Origin: Lamellibrachia satsuma
Lineage: Eukaryota > Annelida > Polychaeta > Sabellida > Siboglinidae
Direction of reading: 5' to 3'
NCBI GenBank assembly: GCA_033239005.1
Contig: BSQZ01000034.1
Location: 6,627,501 to 6,691,500, forward strand
Length of the DNA stretch: 64,000 bases
A model generated the notes under the pieces. That model ran no database searches. It was given only the letters and a program-made list of their open reading frames with translations, and was not told where the DNA came from. This document shows positions 28,014 through 64,000 of this stretch, piece by piece (the first letter of the stretch is position 1; each line of letters opens with the position of its first letter). A program made the position numbers and the translations under genes.

Positions 28014-30453
28014 CGTCGATCACCGGCACTACGCCATTGCCAGTTGACAACAAATGCGTTATATACCGGCTTCGGAAGCTACATGCGTGTAGCGAGTGTG
28101 TGACATATGCAGGTCACCCTAACAAAGCAGACGTGTGCGGGCACACGACATAACATAGGTGTTGACTACAATCTGGCGCTCCTTCAGCGGGATTGTGTCT
28201 CTGTGAAACACTAGTAAATAACCTATGGTTATCGATTAGCCCGGCTCAATCCTGGCAGCGAGACCCGAGCCCATGCGCACGGTGCGGTCGAATCGATACC
28301 GGCCACCGAGCCTTGATCACGCGGGCCGCTGAAGGTGTTGGGCCCTGCGCGGCGAGGCTAGCAATTTATTTGCGAATTCAGGCAGGTTTCGCACACGCAC
28401 AATGCGGGCTTGTTGTACTAAAATAACTCTTAAAAGGGTCATAGCGAAAAGGTGATATAAACTGAGATTGCTGCACGGTGCCATTATGTCGCACTGCTTG
28501 CGAGCGATAGCGTATGTGACTCGTTGGCACACGCTTTATTGTCCGTCACGCACCGCTGCACACTTGAACCAACTCAGGTCAACAGAGTCAGCGGCACGCT
28601 GTGTTAACAGTGGAACCACTTGGTTTACGGGTCGTTCTGTCGGAAACTATTAAAACTAAATGGGTATGCCCCATGGTATTGGTGGACGCCCCAAAAGAAC
28701 GACAATCTCGACTGAGCACGCCCCCGGGTGATCAGTTTGCTTTTGCCGGATCAATTTACGGGATTACCTCTGTCGGCCGAGAATTCAGGATCAGATTTTG
28801 TGTTGACAGTGTTCGATATAGTTGATATTATTTGCCTGCTCATCAACAAGACTTGTTTTTAACTGGAAGGTAGAGAAACTGACTCTTTCTAAATATCGAT
28901 ATAACCCAAAGTTTCTGGACATTGATTTAACAGTGGACCAATTGTTTAACTTGTTTGCATTTGGTAAAGTTAGTTCAATCCTCCCGCAGCCATTTGTTCC
29001 CAGAGGGCCGGTGCTTAAAACGGTTTCCTTGGCGTAATCGGATGGAAATTTATTTATATTCCCCTTGGATACGACACCTATGTATCACAAGATAACGTCC
29101 TAGTTCAAAGAGACAGGCATTTATTAATAAGACTGATTGAAATATGATGAGTGGATAGCAGCTAGCAAACTCTTAACGTGGCTAGCGACTTTCAAATCCA
29201 GCCGGATATAATTACCCTAAAAGAGGGACAGGTTAACACAGCTGTTCACTCGTTTTCTAACAACTACGCCACAGTGATATCTTCAGATAGTATTGAGCGC
29301 ATCAAGCTTAAGCATATCATATGCTAACAGAATACGATTCAGGTTCCTTTAATTGTATATCTACAAATGATATTATGTGGCATATTGTTTTGGGAATACT
29401 TCGAGTTCTAGCAGCGCAAATTTGTTTAACGTCGGCGACAGATTGAGTGAACGTTGATGAGAGGAATCGTTGCTAGAAGAGGCATAGTCGAAGACATGGA
29501 AGAAGATATTGCCATTGCTGATTCAAATCAAGGATACACGGACTGAGAAACTAGGCAGTTGATTTACTGGTTGGAAAATAAACTCGAAACACTTGGAAGA
29601 GACGCATAAATGTAGGTTAGATCATTATAATAGGGACACAATTGTTTATATATTGTAAGTGAATTCTAAGTCGAGTTTACTTGTTCATTTCCTATTTAAC
29701 TATTATTTCATTCTGCATTCTGCTACACATATAACTTGTTGCGATGAATAAATTAATATATGACATTCCGATATTTCGTTCGTGGTTTCATAGTCAATGT
29801 AGGTTCGTTATGTAACCCACTCAACATAAGTTCACGATGAAACTTACTCCGCGTAGCTTCGTGGTGTAATACAGATGACGTAAATTGAATAGTCAGACAC
29901 CCGTGCTGGCGCAAGATAGTGTTTGGGTCCGTTATCTTAAGTTTCCTTCTGCTACGCCAACACGCCAGCCCTTGTGTGCCGGTGATAAGCTAAGCACAAA
30001 GTTATGTTCCGTGGTGGCTCAGACGGACGGGCGGTATTGCTGCTCGCGTCTCGGTCTGTTCTGAGGTCGCTGCTGTTCGCCGGAAGGCGTTGCCGATAGT
30101 GTCGCCGCTGGTGGTGGCGCCTGGTACCTGCGCCCCGGCGTCGGTGTCCCGATTATCGTCTGCACTTCGACGAAGGTATGTGGATGCGGTGGTGGCGGTG
30201 GCGGCGGCGGTGGCGGCGGCGATGTGGGCTGTGTCTGGGACGGGGGAATGTCTTGTCGCATTACGAATCTGCGAGTTCTAAACATTTGGTGGTTTCATTA
30301 TTCGCTAGATGGCAGCAGTATCATCGTGTCCCACATGTTGAACGCAGCGCGGTAGTCTGCAGGATTCGCCAGCCGACAGCACTGTTCTTGTCGCTTCTAC
30401 AAAGTCGTTTTGTTCGGTGCTTGAATCGAACAATGGGTAAAGGCCGACCAATT
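28014..30453. other. Divergent intergenic region between PLCXD-like gene and SPEF1
   Basis: Should contain the PLCXD promoter. On minus, 30,285-30,019 is an 88-codon proline-rich frame (12 consecutive Pro, then TPTPGRRYQAPPP) preceded by a possible acceptor, gaactcgcag. It might be an exon of an unseen gene, or simply a frame over the GGCGGT tract at 30,185-30,230. Nothing else is recognised. Confidence 0.35.
30185..30230. repeat. GGCGGT-type trinucleotide tract
   Basis: Near-pure run of ggtggc/ggcggc triplets, about 450-490 bp upstream of the SPEF1 ATG. Encodes polyproline on minus. Confidence 0.85.
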
Positions 30454-30467
30454 GTGCCTATAGCAAC
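30454..30467 (+). promoter_or_regulatory. RFX X-box upstream of SPEF1
   Basis: GTGCCTATAGCAAC matches the X-box consensus GTNNYYATRRNAAC at every position. It lies 211 bp upstream of the SPEF1 ATG. RFX factors bind X-boxes in promoters of ciliary genes across animals, and SPEF1 is a ciliary gene, so the position and target make sense. Not tested here. Confidence 0.65.
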
Positions 30468-30677
30468 GACCTGCACTGAACAATCAGGCCAACTAGCGCG
30501 AGTCGTTTGTGCTATACTCACGTACATAAACATGCAAGTTGACCTCGTAAGCGACACGTCGCACTTCAGGGATGCGTGACTGTCAGGTCAGAAATGTTAC
30601 AACGGAACCTACTCCCAAGCCCTGGCTGTCTTCACGTCTCGACTCTCGGCCAGTGATACTCGCGGATCAGCGTCGCA

Positions 30678-39864
<9,187 letters not shown>

Positions 39865-40140
39865 CAGTGTAACACTGACAGCGTGCGACCGCAGCGTGGC
39901 ACTGACCGTGTGCCACAACAGCGTGGCACTGACCGTGTGCCACCACAGCGTGGCACTGACCGTGTGCACCGCAGCGTGGCACTGACCGTGTGCCACCGCA
40001 GCGTGGCACTGACCGTGTGCCACCACAGCGTGGCACTGACAGTGTGCCACCACAGCGTGGCACTGACCGTGTGCCACCGCAGCGTGGCACTGACTGTTTG
40101 CCACCACAGCGTGGTACTGACCCTGTGCCACCGCAGTATG
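39865..40140. repeat. 27-bp minisatellite, ~10 copies
   Basis: The motif gcgtggcactgaccgtgtgc recurs every 27 bp, with one 24-bp variant at about 39,960. Open frames on both strands (GTDRVPPQR on plus, RSVPRCGGT on minus) are repeat artefacts. Confidence 0.95.
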
Positions 40141-41079
40141 GCATGATTCGTAGTGAAATAGATATATTTCAAGTGTACTTATGACATATATTTTGTCATA
40201 GGCAAAATTTTAATTTTTTATTGTTTACATATTATGTAGCGTTATATTAAAAGGACCAGAATTATCTTCCATGCCTGATCTGTATTATATTTTAGTGTGA
40301 TACGCTACATGTTATAATTTGTTTCCATGATATATGACAGTTCCTCAAATAATCTCTTATTGAATTATGCCGACTTATATTGTGTTTAGCTTAATGGTTA
40401 CCTATATACTGCGTGGACATCTGACAACACATTAAGAGAACACATTAAGAGAAGTCATTATATCGATGTCCGCTACGTTGTATAACATTTTTAATGGCTC
40501 GGTTATAAATATGTGACAAAAAATCACAAAGAAAGACATATTTTCATTATAAATTAATTTTCAATGGATTCTTTGGTGAATTAATAAACAAATCCGAACC
40601 ATTAAACGTTCCTTAATCTAGCACCGAACAGTTCTTTTGAAAACAAACTGTTATAGTGAATCAATTACATATATAATATGTACTATTTCCATAGTTTTAT
40701 TTGTCTTGCCGCTTGTATGGCTTAAATACCTGGTGTGTTTTACGGCTATATAACATTCAAAACAGTTCAATATAACATAATATGAACGCCAGATTATAGT
40801 TCAGTAGATACAACATGGCTTCATATATTAGGTCAACTGTGACATTGTGCCGATATTCGCCTGTGATTGTCGTCTGCTGTTTTTCCGCTGTATTCAGACA
40901 ACGTTGATGCGAGCACTGACGTCATCGGCAGTGCAAACCAGTCACGTGACAACAATGTTCCCTTTGTTGACTCCGAACAACACGACATGTCCTAGCAAGC
41001 TATTAGCCACCCCGTAAGCATTCAGCGAAAATTCAGCCAACATCTATTGGTATTCATATCCACCAATACTGAATGATCA
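40141..41079. other. AT-rich intergenic, no feature recognised
   Basis: No open frame above background, no repeat. Confidence 0.4.
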
Positions 41080-41633
41080 CGTTCACATTGCTGAATATGA
41101 TCATTCTCCCCAAGAGTATCGACGGCCAACGTTCACATTGCTGAATATGATCATTCTCCCCAAGAGTATCGACGGCCAACGTTTACATTGCTGAATATGA
41201 TCATTCTCCCCAAGAGTATCGACGGCCAACGTTCACATTGCTGAATATGATCATTCTCCCCAAGAGTATCGACGGCCAACGTTCACATTGCTGAATATGA
41301 TCATTCTCCCCAAGAGTATCGACGGCCAACGTTTACATTGCTGAATATGATCATTCTCCCCAAGAGTATCGACGGCAAACGTTCACATTGCTGAATATGA
41401 TCATTCTCCCCAAGAGTATCGACGGCCAACGTTTACATTGCTGAATATGATCATTCTCCCCAAGAGTATCGACGGCCAACGTTTACATTGCTGAATATGA
41501 TCATTCTCCCCAAGAGTATCGACGGCCAACGTTCACATTGCTGAATATGATCATTCTCCCCAAGAGTATCGACGGCCAACGTTCACATTGCTGAATATGA
41601 TAATTCTCCCCAAGAGTATCGACGGCCAACGGT
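41080..41633. repeat. 50-bp minisatellite, 11 copies
   Basis: The motif tcattctccccaagagtatc recurs exactly every 50 bp from 41,101. Copies are almost identical, varying mainly at gttcacatt/gtttacatt, which suggests recent expansion. Confidence 0.95.
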
Positions 41634-41794
41634 CGGCTTTTGTTATCATGTGTTCGTCGCGAATAGCAGCTCCGTGTATGTGTCCTTTCAGTTAAACGGT
41701 GCTCAATGTCCGATATATCAAACCTGCAACACAAATCGTTCCATCAACTACGTTAACAGTAGCACATATAGGGTCTCGCAGAGGGTGAGGGTAA

Positions 41795-41940
41795 AGGGGT
41801 GAGCTTAGCCACCCATTAGTTTATGATGCTACCGTGCAGTTGCGCAACAGGTTACATAAGAAATAAATAAAATATTAAGCTAAAGGGGGACTATGGCCCA
41901 AAAGCCCCCCCCTCCACCTCTCATATACCCCACTGCCCGT
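41795..41940 (+). repeat. Dispersed ~115-bp repeat, copy 3
   Basis: Shows gagcttagccacccattagt, atgctaccgtg, gcgcaac, the A-rich middle, taagctaaagggggactatg, and a C-rich tail ending in accccac, in the same order as copies at 5,236 and 10,495. As at copy 1, a G-rich stretch (gagggtgagggtaaagggg) lies just before it. Confidence 0.6.
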
Positions 41941-43387
41941 TAACCTTGATGTTTAATTACTGGAAAGCTTGGTCATATAAAATCTGTTGCCTTCAACCAA
42001 TGAAATACATTCTGGAATTGACACATACAACACGCGTTTAGCAGACGACAATAAAACAGTTCTTGTGGAGTTACGCTAACCATTATATTACGGCGATACG
42101 CTCAACTACATATGAAACAAAGTAGCCGTAATTTGTGTCAGGATGCACAAATATAATTGTTCGGCCGTAGTAACCAGAGCAAGCACGTCATCGCTACAAA
42201 CAACGAGAAAGCTACCTCTATCGGAAGGTATTGGACATGCACTATAGTTCCGTAACTCGCGCCACCTGGCGTATGATAGCAACAACAGAATACACAACAG
42301 AATGCCACGCAGGTAGTTTACAAAACAGTGTTGCATGAGAAAAGGAAATACGCGACATCCTGCAAATGTCACAAAAGCGGGATTGCTTTCAAATTAGAAC
42401 GTTCCCATAAGTCGTCATAACATCACTGCGCACAGAAACTGGCCTGAATAGGAAAGTCTTTCTGGTGTTTAGAACTAGCAGCCGATAGTTGATGCTATTT
42501 CAAAGTAAAGGAAGGTCCTTATGCTATTATAAGATGTGCATATAAATTAGTGATACTACTATGTTTTAATTACTTAAGTATTCAGGATTTATTTGGCCAC
42601 TAAATTTGCACAGTCAGTAAACATATCCTGTTTGAAAACACATTTAAATTTCAACCCGTGACCGAAACACTTCACAAGCGCAATGCACAATGGGTAAATT
42701 ACGAAGAATTATGGGTATATCTTGGGAGATCGTATGTCACGGAAACTGGAACGCGAATTCACAGAAGCACAACTACATGCGGGGACGGTGGGCAGGCGTA
42801 CACAGAGACATTCTACGTGTGCATGCAATCTTACCAGCAGAAGAAGCCGAATATTCCTAAGAAACCTTAGATCTACCCTGCAAACAGCGACACTGTTACA
42901 TATCAGAATGTTGCAGATGGAATGCAAGAGTTTCCATATATATCCGAGAAATGATAGTTGTTCCTCGGAATTGTGCACCCTTAGCATAGTTGACCAAACA
43001 AATTAAACCTCCATATGATAATAGAAAATAATGGTAGACTTTGCATATCTGCCTTGGTAGAAATATGTGGAAAACATCACACCTGACAACTGTTGCAAGA
43101 TTAACAGTTTGTAAATAGCAGAAAAGGTTTACGACCAACATTTGCATAGAGATCCTGTCTATGCTAGAACGTCTAGGTGGCACAACGGTTTTCTTATTTG
43201 GAATTTGACGTTTGAATTAGACTAAAGATGACATGACTAAAATGTGTAATCTTGAATCGTAAACCTATGTCAATCTCGTCAAATTATGTTATAAAGGCTT
43301 AGGGCTGTCAGTGTTCAGTTGTTGGACGCAGTTCTTCATGTATGATGTCATACATTATTTACATATGTAACGCTCTCGTTTCATACA
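41941..43387. other. 3' flank of the CNBD gene
   Basis: No gene recognised. Several overlapping 70-95-codon frames at 42,650-43,190 lack domains. Confidence 0.4.
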
Positions 43388-63971
<20,584 letters not shown>

Positions 63972-64000
63972 CTGTGGACATAAAAACGTTGCGTCAATAA

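Overview
This is a stretch of animal nuclear genome. Four genes are split by GT-AG introns, and the rest is LINE fragments and a very heavy load of tandem repeats. SPEF1 implies an organism with motile cilia. Intron sizes, a CR1-like LINE and the lack of vertebrate-type repeats suggest an invertebrate (mollusc, annelid, brachiopod, hemichordate or lancelet type); the sequence alone does not settle which. There is no prokaryotic gene organisation, rRNA, convincing tRNA or CRISPR array.

Layout. 0-5.4 kb: a 73-bp minisatellite, then a 2.5-kb decayed CR1-like non-LTR retrotransposon (endonuclease, linker, reverse transcriptase and C-terminus all recognisable), then a purine-rich array with a 154-bp higher-order period. 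6.7-11.6 kb, minus strand: a calmodulin-like gene, complete except for its last few codons. 13-14.4 kb: a 41-bp minisatellite. 17.3-28.0 kb, minus strand: a PLCXD-type PI-PLC X-domain gene of six exons, whose phases join into an 851-residue frame with an unusual N-terminal extension of about 530 residues. 30.7-38.1 kb, plus strand: SPEF1 (CLAMP), five exons, 268 residues, with a textbook RFX X-box 211 bp upstream of the ATG. 43.4 kb to the right edge, minus strand: eleven exons of a protein with two tandem cyclic-nucleotide-binding domains (CNBD2-like), open at its 5' end beyond the window. PLCXD and SPEF1 are divergent; SPEF1 and the CNBD gene are convergent.

Exon ends were set by reading splice sites and checking phase. 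All four models keep one frame: SPEF1 807 nt, PLCXD 2556 nt, CNBD 1832 nt within the window, calmodulin-like 421 nt before the missing end. SPEF1 and CNBD2-type proteins are both linked to cilia or sperm in other animals, but no shared pathway is shown by the sequence.

The most unusual property is the minisatellites: more than 20 arrays with units of 12 to 154 bp. Several lie within 55 bp of a splice site or overlap it, two arose inside LINE coding sequence, and one appears to be built from a LINE 3' end. Long open frames over these arrays (up to 932 codons) are artefacts of stop-free repeat units, not genes. I found no convincing new multi-gene system. The best leads are the divergent PLCX active site, the degenerate second CNBD, the duplicated 5' splice site and the LINE-born minisatellites.
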